This document shows, piece after piece, positions 28,886 to 38,863 of a DNA stretch of 64,000 nt. Every line of letters starts with the position of its first letter. Position 1 is the first letter of the stretch. The DNA comes from an uncultured bacterium (GTDB lineage Bacteria > Acidobacteriota > Aminicenantia > Aminicenantales > Saccharicenantaceae): assembly GCA_937920515.1 (NCBI GenBank), contig CALEUG010000007.1, positions 109,141-173,140 on the forward strand, written 5' to 3'. The position numbers were made by a program, and so were the translations under genes. Below the pieces are notes generated by a model. The model did not search any database and was not told where the DNA came from. It was given only the letters and a program-made list of their open reading frames with translations.

Positions 28886-30578
28886 CAACCAGAATATCCG
28901 GGCTGGAATGGACGATTCTTCCGTCAACCATGGTCAGCACCACCCGGGCCTTCAGGAACTCATCCGGCTCGACCCGGAACAGGTCCCGGTCCAGAACCAC
29001 CAGGTCGGCCAGCTTGCCCGGCTCAAGCGAGCCCTTTTCTTTTTCTGAAAACTCGGCATAAGCCGCTCTGACCGTGTAAGACTTAATAGCTTCTTCCAGG
29101 CTGATTTTTTCTTCCGGAATCCAGCCGTCAGGGTTTTTCCCGTCAAGAGTCCTGCGGGTAACGGCCGCATAAATTCCGGCCAGGGGGTCGAGCGGCGCCA
29201 CCGTCCAGTCTGAGCCAAAAACCAGGACCGCTCCCGCCCGCTGCAGCGATTTAAAGGCATAAGTGGTTCTGGCCCGCTCCGGGCCTATTTTCCTTTCGGC
29301 CCAGCAGCCGTCGTCAATGGCGTGGTAGGGTTGAACCGAAGCCACCAGGCCCAGTCGGCCATAACGGTCGATATCAATTCTCCTCAGGTGCTGGCAGTGT
29401 TCTATTCTCCAGCGCCGGTCGCGGGGTTTATTTTCAGCATTTATTTTTTCCATCATGTCCAGAAGAATGGCATTGGCCCGGTCACCGATGGCGTGGATGG
29501 CCACCTGCAGCCCGGCCCGGTCGGCCAGCCGCAGCCTCTGTTCCATAATTCCTTCAGGAAACATGTGCGCGGCCAGAAGTCCAGAGGCCCTGGGGTCGTC
29601 GGAGTAAGGTTCAAAGAAAAGAGCGGTGGCCGAACCCAGGGAGCCATCCACAAAACCTTTAAGCCCGGCCAGCCGCAGGAAAGGATGACCGAAGCCTGAT
29701 TTGATTTTAAGCCGGAGAAAGCTCTCTATTTCAGTAATTTGAAAGTAAACATAAAGCCTGGCCGTCAGCTCCCCGGAGCGCAAAAGGTCCTGGTAAACTT
29801 CGAAGCTGGAAGCGTCCGACATGTCGTGAATAGAAGTAACCCCGTGAACGGCTGCTTCCCTGAGGGCCATTTTAACCGCTTCTCTTTTCTCTTCGAAAGA
29901 GGGAGCGGGAATGATGGCATAAACCAGATCAGAAGCTGCATCCTTGAGAATCCCCGTTGGTTCTCCGCTCTTCGGGTCCCGGATAATTTCGCCGCCCGGC
30001 GGGGAGACGGTATTCCTGTCAATTCCGGCCAGCTTGAGGGCCAGCGAGTTCACCAGGACCATGTGTCCGTCAAAACGGTTAACGCAGACCGGGTGGTCTT
30101 CTGTCACCGGATCAATCCAGTCCCGGGTCGGAAGAACCGGCGGGGAGAACTGTTCGTGGTCCCAGTCGCCGTTGAGGATCCAGGCCCCGGGCGGAAGTTC
30201 TCGGGCTCTGGCCGCAATCCGGCTGACAAATTCTTCCCGGCTGCGGCAGTCCCGCAGCTGAACCGAACGCAGGGCCAGGCCGCCGTTCAAAAAATGGGTG
30301 TGGGCGTCGATAAACCCCGGCAGCACCAGCCGGCCCTTGAGGTCCAGGACCCGGGTCCCGGGCCCGGCCAGCCTTTTAATCTCTGAATTGCTGCCGGTCC
30401 TGACGATTCTGTTCTGAACTACGGCCAGGGCCTCAACTTCGGGAGTGGATTCGCTACCGGTCCAGATATGCCCGTTGACCAGAACGGTGTCAGCCATGGT
30501 TCCTCCTTGCCTCAGGCAGCCGGCGAGAATCAGGCCACCCGTTAGAATCAGTAGAAAAAATTTTAAAAAGGTCTTCAT
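28869..30578 (-). CDS. Amidohydrolase family 3 (YtcJ-like), predicted lipoprotein
   Basis: Lipobox LILAGC; LVLPGFIDAHTHFLNGGLALRSVQL...GAWILNGDWDHEQF...HAIGDRANAILLDMME...VFGSDWTVAPLDPLAGIYAAVTR. Confidence 0.88.
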   Translation of the reverse strand: MKTFLKFFLLILTGGLILAGCLRQGGTMADTVLVNGHIWTGSESTPEVEALAVVQNRIVRTGSNSEIKRLAGPGTRVLDLKGRLVLPGFIDAHTHFLNGGLALRSVQLRDCRSREEFVSRIAARARELPPGAWILNGDWDHEQFSPPVLPTRDWIDPVTEDHPVCVNRFDGHMVLVNSLALKLAGIDRNTVSPPGGEIIRDPKSGEPTGILKDAASDLVYAIIPAPSFEEKREAVKMALREAAVHGVTSIHDMSDASSFEVYQDLLRSGELTARLYVYFQITEIESFLRLKIKSGFGHPFLRLAGLKGFVDGSLGSATALFFEPYSDDPRASGLLAAHMFPEGIMEQRLRLADRAGLQVAIHAIGDRANAILLDMMEKINAENKPRDRRWRIEHCQHLRRIDIDRYGRLGLVASVQPYHAIDDGCWAERKIGPERARTTYAFKSLQRAGAVLVFGSDWTVAPLDPLAGIYAAVTRRTLDGKNPDGWIPEEKISLEEAIKSYTVRAAYAEFSEKEKGSLEPGKLADLVVLDRDLFRVEPDEFLKARVVLTMVDGRIVHSSPDILVDEKQR

Positions 30579-30729
30579 GCGGTTCTTCCCCTGGTTAAAT
30601 CCTCTCCCGGCCGGAAAGAACGTTGCCCCGGGCAGCGCCCGGGAGCTTCTGGTTCATTCAGGGCAACCTTTTCTTCAGGAAACCGACCCGGTTCACACTC
30701 TATTTTAGCCTTTTTATCAATTCCAGGCC

Positions 30730-31503
30730 TCAAGGTTCAAGCTCCAGGCAGGAAAAATCTTCAGGTATAAACAGCCGGCCACCATAATATTTCCTGATTT
30801 CAGTTTCCACTTCATGCGGTGAAAAATCCAGGTCGCTGAAAAAATGACAGGGGACCAGGATCCGGAGCCCGGCTCCGGCCGCGGCCCGACCCAGTTCCAG
30901 GGAGTTGCCATGCATGGTCTGCAGGAAAGGCAGCCGGTCAAGATAACGGGAGGGAGTGCTGCAGTCATGTATAAGGCAATCCGCACCGGCAGCCCGCTCA
31001 AACAGGGGTTGATGAACGGGCGTATCGCCCGAAAAGACAACCCGGCCCCGGGGAGTCTCGAAGAAAAAGGCCAGGGAGGAGGTATGGTGCGGCACCGGCC
31101 AGCCGATTACAACCACTCCGGGGGATAATTCCGTCCTGAGGCCCGGGGTCAAAACTACCGGCTCCACCCGGTAAGAGATTTTCTCTTTTCTCAAACCAAA
31201 CAGGTCCAGCAACCGCAGGCAGAATTCAACCGTTTCGGCCGAGCCGAAAAGCCGAACGCTCTTCTCTTCCAGCATCAGGCTATGGACGAAGGCCGGCAGG
31301 CCGTAAACATGGTCGGCGTGGATGTGGCTGATAAAGATGGCCGAAACCCGTCGGGGTTCCCGCCCGGCTTTAATAATCTTCCGGGTCAGGGAACCGGGGC
31401 AGTCGACCAGCCAGAGTTCACCGGCCATTTCCAGAAGAAAGCTGGTGTTGTCCCGGGCGGATGTGGGAACGGCTCCGCCGGTTCCCAGGAAAATTATTTT
31501 CAT
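30730..31503 (-). CDS. Metallo-beta-lactamase-fold hydrolase, RNase Z-like
   Basis: MKIIFLGTGGAVPTSARDNTSFLLEMAGELWLVDCPG...AIFISHIHADHVYGLPAFVHSL (HxHxDH), VFSGDTP. Confidence 0.8.
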   Translation of the reverse strand: MKIIFLGTGGAVPTSARDNTSFLLEMAGELWLVDCPGSLTRKIIKAGREPRRVSAIFISHIHADHVYGLPAFVHSLMLEEKSVRLFGSAETVEFCLRLLDLFGLRKEKISYRVEPVVLTPGLRTELSPGVVVIGWPVPHHTSSLAFFFETPRGRVVFSGDTPVHQPLFERAAGADCLIHDCSTPSRYLDRLPFLQTMHGNSLELGRAAAGAGLRILVPCHFFSDLDFSPHEVETEIRKYYGGRLFIPEDFSCLELEP

Positions 31504-31652
31504 CGCTCGCCTTTATTAATTAGACAGAAAACTCTTTATAAAAAATTTCAGGGAATAAATCAACCAGGCGTAAGGTCGAAATGAAATTGACAGAAATCAG
31601 CCGCTGGGATAGATTTTAAGTTTGATTCTATTTCCAGAAGCGATGATAAGAA

Positions 31653-32747
31653 ATGGATAAGCCACCGTTCCACTTGCGGGTTTCCTCGCCGGGAAGAATC
31701 TGTCTGTTCGGCGAGCACCAGGATTACCTGGACCTGGATGTAATCGCCTCGGCTATCAGCCTGAGATTTTACGTTGAGGGCTTTCCCCGCGCCGAGCGCG
31801 GCTTCAACATTCAGCTGCCTGATACAGGCGAGGAAGATAGCTTTTTCCCTGAGACAGAGCTACCCTATCTCAAGCCCCGGGATTACCTGCGAAGCGCGGT
31901 CAACATCCTGCTGCGGCTGGGTTGTCGCTTCCAGCAGGGCTGGGAAATCACCATGCACGGGGAAATACCAATCAACGCCGGAACCTCCAGTTCCTCAGCC
32001 ATGGTGGTGGCCTGGACCAGGTTCCTGCTGGAAGCCTGCGGCCGGGTTGACCTGGCTCCAAAACCGGAAGCCTTGGCTGAGCTGGCCCACCGGGCCGAAG
32101 TGCTGGAGTTCAGGGAGCCGGGAGGAATGATGGACCACTACACTTCAGCCCTGGGTGGAACTGTCTGGATTCAGTTTGCCGGAGGGTTTAAAATCAGGCG
32201 GCTGTCTTCCCCGCCGGGCACCTTTGTCCTGGGTGATTCCCTGGAAAAGAAAGACACCACCGGTACCTTAGGTTCGGTCCGGGAAAGAGTGACCCGGGGC
32301 CTGGAGATCTTAAGAAAGGAATATCCAGGACTGAACCTGTCCTCTGTCAGCGAACAGGAAATCCTGAACCTCAGCCGGAATCTCCCCCCGGAAATCAGAA
32401 ACCCGCTCCATGGAGCCGTGGTCAACCGGATTTTAACTCAGGAGGGCCTGAAGCTTTTTGAAGCCCCGGGCTTTAACTTCCAGGAATTCGGCCGGCTGCT
32501 GACCGAGCAGCAAACAGTGCTCCGGGAGCTTCTGGGTATCTCTACCCCGAAGATTGACCGCCTGCTGCAGGCTGCCCTGGAAAGCGGGGCCCCGGGCGGA
32601 AAGATCAACGGTTCGGGCGGCGGCGGTTGCATGTTTGCCTATGCTCCGGATGACCCGGAAGCTGTGGCCAGGGCCATCGAGCGGGCCGGCGGCCGGCCAT
32701 ACATCGTCAGGCCCGCTTCCGGGTTGACGGTGGAATCCCGATTATAG
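31653..32747 (+). CDS. GHMP kinase (galactokinase-like)
   Basis: SSPGRICLFGEHQDYLDLDVIASAISL, INAGTSSSSAMVVAWTRFLLEACG, INGSGGGGCMFAYAPDD. Confidence 0.83.
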   Translation: MDKPPFHLRVSSPGRICLFGEHQDYLDLDVIASAISLRFYVEGFPRAERGFNIQLPDTGEEDSFFPETELPYLKPRDYLRSAVNILLRLGCRFQQGWEITMHGEIPINAGTSSSSAMVVAWTRFLLEACGRVDLAPKPEALAELAHRAEVLEFREPGGMMDHYTSALGGTVWIQFAGGFKIRRLSSPPGTFVLGDSLEKKDTTGTLGSVRERVTRGLEILRKEYPGLNLSSVSEQEILNLSRNLPPEIRNPLHGAVVNRILTQEGLKLFEAPGFNFQEFGRLLTEQQTVLRELLGISTPKIDRLLQAALESGAPGGKINGSGGGGCMFAYAPDDPEAVARAIERAGGRPYIVRPASGLTVESRL

Positions 32748-32870
32748 CTCCGAATAATAGACAAAGTTCTGATTTATTGTAAAATATAACCTCAATTTCT
32801 TTCTCGGCTCGATCACATCCAATTTATCAGGGCCCGGTATTCTTACCGGCTCAGAGCAGGAGGAAGTTCG

Positions 32871-33437
32871 ATGATTGACGCTACCAGGATAAGAAAAGGC
32901 ATGATTATCAAAATGGAAGGACAGCTCTACCGGGTCATGGACTACCAGCTCATCACTCCCGGGCGCTGGAAGGCCATGGTGCAAACCAAGCTCCGCAACA
33001 TCAAGGACGGTTCTCAGCTGGAATACCGCTTCCGTTCCGAAGACCGGGTGGAACAGGCCTACCTGGAAGAGGTGGAAATGGTTTTTCTCTACCGGAGCGG
33101 AGATGAATTCTATTTCATGAACCTCCAGACCTACGAACAGATCAAGCTGGACCTGGAAGCCATCGGAGACGGAGTAAATTACCTTCTGCCGGATATGGTC
33201 CTGACCATTGAATTCTACGAGGGCCAGCCGGTCGGCATCCACCTGCCCAATACCGTCGACCTCAAGGTGGTGGAAACCGAACCGATACTGAAGGGAGCCA
33301 CCCAGACGGCCATCAACAAGCCGGCCAGGCTGGAGACCGGCCTGGTCATCCAGGTCCCCCAGTTCATCAAAGAAGGCGATGTCATAAGGGTTGATACCAG
33401 GGAAGACAAGTACCTGGAAAGAGTGAAGACCAAATAG
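32871..33437 (+). CDS. efp: Elongation factor P
   Basis: Full-length three-domain EF-P (188 aa): IRKGMIIKMEGQLYRVMDYQLITPGRWKAMVQTKLRNI...VGIHLPNTVDLKVVETEP...ATQTAINKPARLETGLVIQVPQFIKEGDVIRVDTREDKYLERV. Confidence 0.95.
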   Translation: MIDATRIRKGMIIKMEGQLYRVMDYQLITPGRWKAMVQTKLRNIKDGSQLEYRFRSEDRVEQAYLEEVEMVFLYRSGDEFYFMNLQTYEQIKLDLEAIGDGVNYLLPDMVLTIEFYEGQPVGIHLPNTVDLKVVETEPILKGATQTAINKPARLETGLVIQVPQFIKEGDVIRVDTREDKYLERVKTK

Positions 33438-33456
33438 TTCCTGGCAGGCTCCGGGC

Positions 33457-35652
33457 TCAAAAGCGGTGCTGGTGCACCCCGACATTGCCGAAGCTATCCC
33501 TGACCCTGATGAGGAGCAGGTTGTCGGAGCCGGATGGAACCTTCACGGTGAACTTGAAATTCTCGCTTCGGGAATCGCACATTCCGTCCACCGGGAAAAC
33601 AACCTGCCAGTCCCCTGGCCTGACCAGAAACTTCACCTCTTCAATGTAAGAATAGGCATCCTCGGCCGTAAAGCTCACCTCCAGCAGGCCGCCGCTACGG
33701 GTGGCCAGAAAGTTCTTTATGGTCGGGAGCGAGTTGTCGATGACCAGGGCCTGACTTTCTTTCTCGGCTTTCTTCTCGGTGCCCAACGGGTTAGAGGGCA
33801 GGTCGGTGGCCTCAACCTTCAACCAGTACGTCCCGTCAGGAAAATTCCTGGTGTCGAAGGAGAAAACTTTATCGGACAGTTTTTCCTGCATCAGCCTCCA
33901 GCTATTCTCCCCTTCTTTTCTCAGGTAAATATTGAAGGCCAGCCTGTCTTGGTTTTCGTCGGAGGCTTCCCAGGTAATCGTCCGGAAACCCTGGCGCTCA
34001 GCTTTCTTGGGTGTCAGGTAAAGGCTGGTCTCGTCCTTGCGACGGGCTCCTTCCCGCGAGGCTTCATCCAGGCCAAGGATGACTTCGTCCTGTTCGGGCG
34101 GTTTGATGAACACCTGGTTGGCCGGCAGAACTTCCAGTTTTTCAATGACCGGGGCGACGTTGGCCTGAAGGTAAAAAACCAGGAGCTTCTGGACCCTGGG
34201 TGATTTCGCCACACCCGAACTCTTCAGGTTGATTTTCAACTGAAGGTATCGCCCGGCCGGGCTCAAGATTTTTTCATCGGGCCGGCTGTAAGGCGGGGAC
34301 CAGTCACTCCAGGTATCGTCGGGTTCGGCCGTGTTGCCGCTCCTGGACTGGACCTGGAGGGAAGTCCCCTGAAGAAGTTCTGCCTCCCAGCTCAGGCGAC
34401 CCCAATTTGAAAGTATCCTGGCATCCAGCACCGAACTCAGGTACTCGCCGGAAAAATTCTGCCCGGGCTGGAGGAGGCCCAGGAAGCAGGGATTATTGCC
34501 GAGAACCTGGGTCTGTTTATTGAATTGAAAGAGCCCGTAGACCTGTTCTGAGCCAGTCTGTGCTAAAAGTTCAAGCCCGCCCTGACGGTCGAGAGAATAC
34601 AAACGGCCCTGGTTTCCTGTGCCCAGAACCAGCTTCTGGCTGTCAGAATCATAGACCAGGCTGTAAACCATTTCCTCCCCGGAACTCCAGAGTTTTCGGG
34701 GCAGCCCGTCCGGTGTGACCTGGAAAACTGCCCCGGAAATGACTCCCGGAGCTTTGCCTCTGGCAGGAGTTTCCGGAATCTGCAAATCGGTTTCTAAAGC
34801 CGCAGCCACGGCCGAGACCACCAGGCTAACCTCGGTGTCAGTCCTGGTCGGGGTGGCGGTTGAAGGTGGGCTGACCGTGGAAACCGGCTTGGAGGGAGCT
34901 CCCCCGGCGCTGAGGTAAATATTCCCCTCACGGTCCAGGACCACATTCCTGACCTCTTCATAGCCAGAATCAAAAATGACACTGGCCCGGCCCGAGGCTG
35001 ATATCCGGTAGAGCTGGCCCCGCCCGCCGCTTCCGGCCAGCAGGTCGCCTCCCGCGGTCTGGACCAGGCGGAGAATATGGTTATCGCGGGACTTGAACAG
35101 CAGCCTCCCGGCTCCGGTCGGGTTGACTTCATAGATTCCACCGCTCTCCCCGACCGCCACCAGCAGATTACCCTTTTCTGTAATAACCAGGTCCCAGATA
35201 TAACGTTCCTGGGGGTTGAAGAACTCCTCGCCCTTGTTTCTGGCGGTTATCTTATAAATCTTGCCGTTGGGAGATGTCCCGGCATAGAGAACGCCTCTCG
35301 AGTCCACCACCAGGGCGGTCACGTCCAGTTCAGCCGTCTGGTAGTAGAGCTCGGCCTTTTTATCCTTGCCCACACGGTATATCTTCCCGCCGTGGCCGGT
35401 GCCGAGATAATAACTGCCGTCAGGCCCCTGGGCCAGGGAAAGATAGAATTCTTCAGCCGGAAGTTCCATTTTTTCCAGACGCGGGCCTATGGACAGGACT
35501 CCATCGGAGGAGAGAGAGGTCCCGGAAAATTTGCCCTTCAGAAAATCGTCCCTGGAACGCAATTCCCATTTCCTGGGGACCACGGCCTGGAGGTGGGAGA
35601 CCACCAGGAGCACGGCCACTATTTTCAGGACAAGGGATAACTTTTTTTTCAT
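33457..35652 (-). CDS. Exported beta-propeller-type protein with C-terminal Ig/Fn3-like segment
   Basis: Signal peptide; repeated blade pattern (GSYYLGTGHGGKIYRVG / GVLYAGTSPNGKIYKIT / GNLLVAVGESGGIYEVN / GDLLAGSGGRGQLYRIS). Confidence 0.65.
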   Translation of the reverse strand: MKKKLSLVLKIVAVLLVVSHLQAVVPRKWELRSRDDFLKGKFSGTSLSSDGVLSIGPRLEKMELPAEEFYLSLAQGPDGSYYLGTGHGGKIYRVGKDKKAELYYQTAELDVTALVVDSRGVLYAGTSPNGKIYKITARNKGEEFFNPQERYIWDLVITEKGNLLVAVGESGGIYEVNPTGAGRLLFKSRDNHILRLVQTAGGDLLAGSGGRGQLYRISASGRASVIFDSGYEEVRNVVLDREGNIYLSAGGAPSKPVSTVSPPSTATPTRTDTEVSLVVSAVAAALETDLQIPETPARGKAPGVISGAVFQVTPDGLPRKLWSSGEEMVYSLVYDSDSQKLVLGTGNQGRLYSLDRQGGLELLAQTGSEQVYGLFQFNKQTQVLGNNPCFLGLLQPGQNFSGEYLSSVLDARILSNWGRLSWEAELLQGTSLQVQSRSGNTAEPDDTWSDWSPPYSRPDEKILSPAGRYLQLKINLKSSGVAKSPRVQKLLVFYLQANVAPVIEKLEVLPANQVFIKPPEQDEVILGLDEASREGARRKDETSLYLTPKKAERQGFRTITWEASDENQDRLAFNIYLRKEGENSWRLMQEKLSDKVFSFDTRNFPDGTYWLKVEATDLPSNPLGTEKKAEKESQALVIDNSLPTIKNFLATRSGGLLEVSFTAEDAYSYIEEVKFLVRPGDWQVVFPVDGMCDSRSENFKFTVKVPSGSDNLLLIRVRDSFGNVGVHQHRF

Positions 35653-35704
35653 TTCGCAGCCTACCTTAAATGTATTTAATTATGCCGCAAGCTCATCCGA
35701 ATAC

Positions 35705-37537
35705 CTATTTCTTTATTTTAATAGGTATGGTCAGGGCGCCCCGAAAAACATAGGGTACCGGCAGATGGTATTCGGTCAGGGTTGACCTGTTGATTTCGGT
35801 CAGGCTGGTGGTCGAGGCCCGGGGCGAAACGAACATGTTTTTCAAACTGGGTGGCAGGTTGGGGAGCTCTTCCCCTTTCAGAAAAAGTCCGGGCCGGGGA
35901 GCCACCACCTTGAAATAGATCCTGTTGTTCTTGCGCAGGTTGCCCAGCAATCTGATAAGCTGGTTGAGGTTTCTCGGCCGGAAGTCCTGTATCCGGTAAA
36001 GGCTTCTCTCCAGCTGCTGGATATAGCTGGCCTCGGCCACGACCAGCTCAAACTCTGTTCCCGGCGGAAGCGAGGGAGCGAGAATTTCCACTTCCTCGGT
36101 TTTCAAATCGTTGCCCTGGGTCCGGAAATAGGTCTTAACCTGAATCACCTCGCCCGGTTGAACCTCATATTTATCGAGGAGAACCTTTTCCAGGGTGGCC
36201 GTACGCAGCTGCTCCACCACCCTGACCCTGACTTCAATCTGATTGAGGCTGACTTCCTTGAATTCATTATTCTTGAGCATGTAGACCACGGCTGCCACCA
36301 GGCCGGAGAGACTGGTGCTGGCACTGTTCATGTTCCCGCTGAACAAATCTTCCAGGTGGACGTTAAGTCCGCCCTCCAGGAATATATCGGCTTCAAAATC
36401 CACCGATAAATTCCCGTAGGACCGTTCCTCAGTGCTGAGGAGGGTATACAGAACCAGGTTGACCAGGGCCGGAGTCAACACCTGGTCGTTGACCAGTTTT
36501 AACCTGAACTTCTTCTGGCTGACCGGGCTGTCCTGTACTTCAACATTAAGTGGAATATAGCGCGGCAGGGCTCCGATTTCGGCCAGAACCCCGCTGGACC
36601 GGTCCTGAAGCACCCGGCCTATCAGCTGACCGGTGGAGGCTAACTTGAAGGAACTTTCCAGACTGGGCACCACGGCCAGGACTTCAGCCGTGGTCAGACC
36701 GTAGTCAACAGGTCCCAGGTTATAAAAAGGATGGCCAAAGGCCAGTATCCTTTTTCCGTCAACGTAGGTCACGGTTCCCACCGCCGTCAGGTCGAGGTCG
36801 CCGCTTACCAGCTGCACTCCCACTGCCTGGCCCTCGCTCAGCGTAACTGGCCGAGGAGTCAGGCTGAGTGCCTGCCCGGAAGAGCGACCGGCACCCAGAA
36901 CCGGCTGAAAATTGTGCCGGCTGAAAAATGACTGGTACTGGCGGAAGGCCCTCTCGGAAAAACCGGAAAAAATTAGTGGAACCCTGACGGGAACAAAGGC
37001 CCGGTCAGCAGCGGGAGCCTCTCCGACCCTGAAAGCCAGCTCCTGGTAAGCCCGGCTCAGTCCTTCCTGGGTTAAAGCCTCCAGGGTTAAAGTGCCGGGC
37101 AGTCCTGCCAGCGGCCGTTCTTTCTGGACGCTCCCGGAAAGAGCCAGCATTTCTTCTATCGGGGTAAGGCCGGCGATGGCTTCCCTGGCAAAGGCATAGC
37201 TAAAAGCCACAGCCCCGATTAATTGACCTTCGACGTAAACCGGGCTTCCGCTCATCCCGGCGATAACCCCGGTGTTTTCCAGACCCTGTCCTTTGAGCCG
37301 GGCCAGGATCCAGCTTCTACCCGGCTGGACATTCTGCAGAACTCCAAGAATTTCAGCTTCAAAGTCTTCAACCTGATGCCCGGCAAAGACGCTGCGTCCG
37401 GTTCCCTTCATTCCGGGCTTGACCTGGGACAGGGGCATAATTTTGGTAGCGGCCAGCAGCGGTGGCAGCCCGAAGGCCAGAAAGGTAAGTATCAGGATAA
37501 TATATTTCTTGCACTTAAACTGAGAGAAAAAGGACAT
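35705..37537 (-). CDS. SpoIVB-type S55 serine peptidase domain protein
   Basis: MPLSQVKPGMKGTGRSVFAGHQVEDFEAEILGVL...GVIAGMSGSPVYVEGQLIGAVAFSYAFAREAIAGLTPIEEML: S55 GMSGSPV motif. Start MSFFSQF (37537) preferred over 37597. Confidence 0.8.
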   Translation of the reverse strand: MSFFSQFKCKKYIILILTFLAFGLPPLLAATKIMPLSQVKPGMKGTGRSVFAGHQVEDFEAEILGVLQNVQPGRSWILARLKGQGLENTGVIAGMSGSPVYVEGQLIGAVAFSYAFAREAIAGLTPIEEMLALSGSVQKERPLAGLPGTLTLEALTQEGLSRAYQELAFRVGEAPAADRAFVPVRVPLIFSGFSERAFRQYQSFFSRHNFQPVLGAGRSSGQALSLTPRPVTLSEGQAVGVQLVSGDLDLTAVGTVTYVDGKRILAFGHPFYNLGPVDYGLTTAEVLAVVPSLESSFKLASTGQLIGRVLQDRSSGVLAEIGALPRYIPLNVEVQDSPVSQKKFRLKLVNDQVLTPALVNLVLYTLLSTEERSYGNLSVDFEADIFLEGGLNVHLEDLFSGNMNSASTSLSGLVAAVVYMLKNNEFKEVSLNQIEVRVRVVEQLRTATLEKVLLDKYEVQPGEVIQVKTYFRTQGNDLKTEEVEILAPSLPPGTEFELVVAEASYIQQLERSLYRIQDFRPRNLNQLIRLLGNLRKNNRIYFKVVAPRPGLFLKGEELPNLPPSLKNMFVSPRASTTSLTEINRSTLTEYHLPVPYVFRGALTIPIKIKK

Positions 37538-37566
37538 GCCCGACCCCTTAAGGCTTATTATTCCGC

Positions 37567-38751
37567 TCAGGGAATTATGGCCAGGGCCCGGCCGCACTTC
37601 TCGAAGGCCGTGAGTATCAACCGGAGCTCTTCGTCGGTATGGTTGGCCGAATAGCTGGTGCGGATCAAGGCCTGTCCGTGGGGAACAGCAGGATGAATAA
37701 CCGGGGTGGTGAAGATGCCCTCATCCCTCAGGGTTTTCCACATGGCAAAACATTTTTCGTCGTCGCCGATCATGATGGGAATTATGGGAGTCTGGCTGGG
37801 TCCGGTGTTGAAGCCCAGCTTCTGGAAGCTTTCTCTCATGAAATTGGTTACCTGCCACAGTCTTTCTCTTCTCTCCGGCTCGGCTTCAATGACTTCCAGG
37901 GCAGCCAGAACCGCAGCCACCGAAGCCGGGGTGGCAGCCGCGCTGAAGATCAGGGAGCGAGCGTGGTGCTTTATGTAGCTGACAACTTTTTTCTTGCCGA
38001 CCACGAAGCCGCCGATGGAGACAAAAGACTTGCTGAAGGTGCCCATGATCAGGTCCACCTCATCTTCCAGCCCGAAATGCTCGGCCGTCCCCCGGCCGTG
38101 CTGGCCCAGAACACCCAGGCCGTGGGCGTCGTCAACCATTAGCCTGGCCTTGTATTTCCTGGCCAGCGGGACTATACCCGGCAGGTTGGCGATATCACCC
38201 TCCATGCTGAACACCCCGTCCACCACTATCAGCTTCCCTTTATTGTCAGGAATTTCGGACAGAACCCGCTCCAGGTCCTGCAGGTCATTGTGCTTGAATT
38301 TCTTAACATCCGCCTTCGACAGGCGGCAGGCGTCGATGATGCTGGCATGGTTCATCCGGTCGGTTATCACCACATCGTCCTTGCCGGCCAGAGAAGAGAT
38401 TATACCCAGATTGGTCTGATAGCCGGTGGAAAAGGTTACCGCCGCTTCTTTATTCATAAACCGGGCCAATCTCTCTTCCAGAATTTCGTGCAGGTCAATC
38501 GTTCCGGTCAGAAACCTGGAGCCGCAGGTGGCCACGCCGTAGCGGTCGATGGCCTCTTTGGCCGCCTGCATGACCCTGGGGTGGTCGATCAGACCCAGGT
38601 AATTGTTGGAGCCGATCAAAATCATCTCCCGGCCATTTACTTTAACCCGGTTACCCCTGGCTTCAGAGATCGGGGTAAAATAAGGATAGAGCCCGGCAGC
38701 CATGACTTCTTCGGCCCGGCTGAACTCATAACACTTATCGAAAATATCCAT
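37567..38751 (-). CDS. Alpha-oxoamine synthase family PLP enzyme, serine palmitoyltransferase-like (KBL/AONS/SPT)
   Basis: MDIFDKCYEFSRAEEVMAAGLYPYFTPISEARGNRVKVNGREMILIGSNNYLGLIDHPRV...CGSRFLTGTIDLHEILEERLARFMNKEAAVTFSTGYQTNLG...DDAHGLGVLGQHGRG...GTFSKSFVSIGGFV. Confidence 0.85.
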   Translation of the reverse strand: MDIFDKCYEFSRAEEVMAAGLYPYFTPISEARGNRVKVNGREMILIGSNNYLGLIDHPRVMQAAKEAIDRYGVATCGSRFLTGTIDLHEILEERLARFMNKEAAVTFSTGYQTNLGIISSLAGKDDVVITDRMNHASIIDACRLSKADVKKFKHNDLQDLERVLSEIPDNKGKLIVVDGVFSMEGDIANLPGIVPLARKYKARLMVDDAHGLGVLGQHGRGTAEHFGLEDEVDLIMGTFSKSFVSIGGFVVGKKKVVSYIKHHARSLIFSAAATPASVAAVLAALEVIEAEPERRERLWQVTNFMRESFQKLGFNTGPSQTPIIPIMIGDDEKCFAMWKTLRDEGIFTTPVIHPAVPHGQALIRTSYSANHTDEELRLILTAFEKCGRALAIIP

Positions 38752-38828
38752 CGCATCCTCCTGACGGTATCAATTCCTAATTTTTATTATTATTTATTAC
38801 CTTCTTAACCGTTTTTTTTCAACCTCAA

Positions 38829-38857
38829 TTGACCGGTTACCCGGCCTGGTCTAAAAT
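38829..38857 (+). promoter_or_regulatory. Putative sigma70-type promoter TTGACC-N17-TAAAAT directly abutting the start codon
   Basis: TTGACC 38829-38834, 17-nt spacer, TAAAAT 38852-38857, ATG at 38864. Confidence 0.5.
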
Positions 38858-38863
38858 CAGGAC

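Noticed and set aside
26913-28927. Stop-codon recoding (TAA read as an amino acid) in the NuoE/NuoF genes
   Set aside because: TAA is a normal terminator for other genes here (e.g. rpoZ, fabZ), the two TAA codons replace different residue types, and the same locus has a deletion-type chimera. Decay is simpler, though relatives should be checked.
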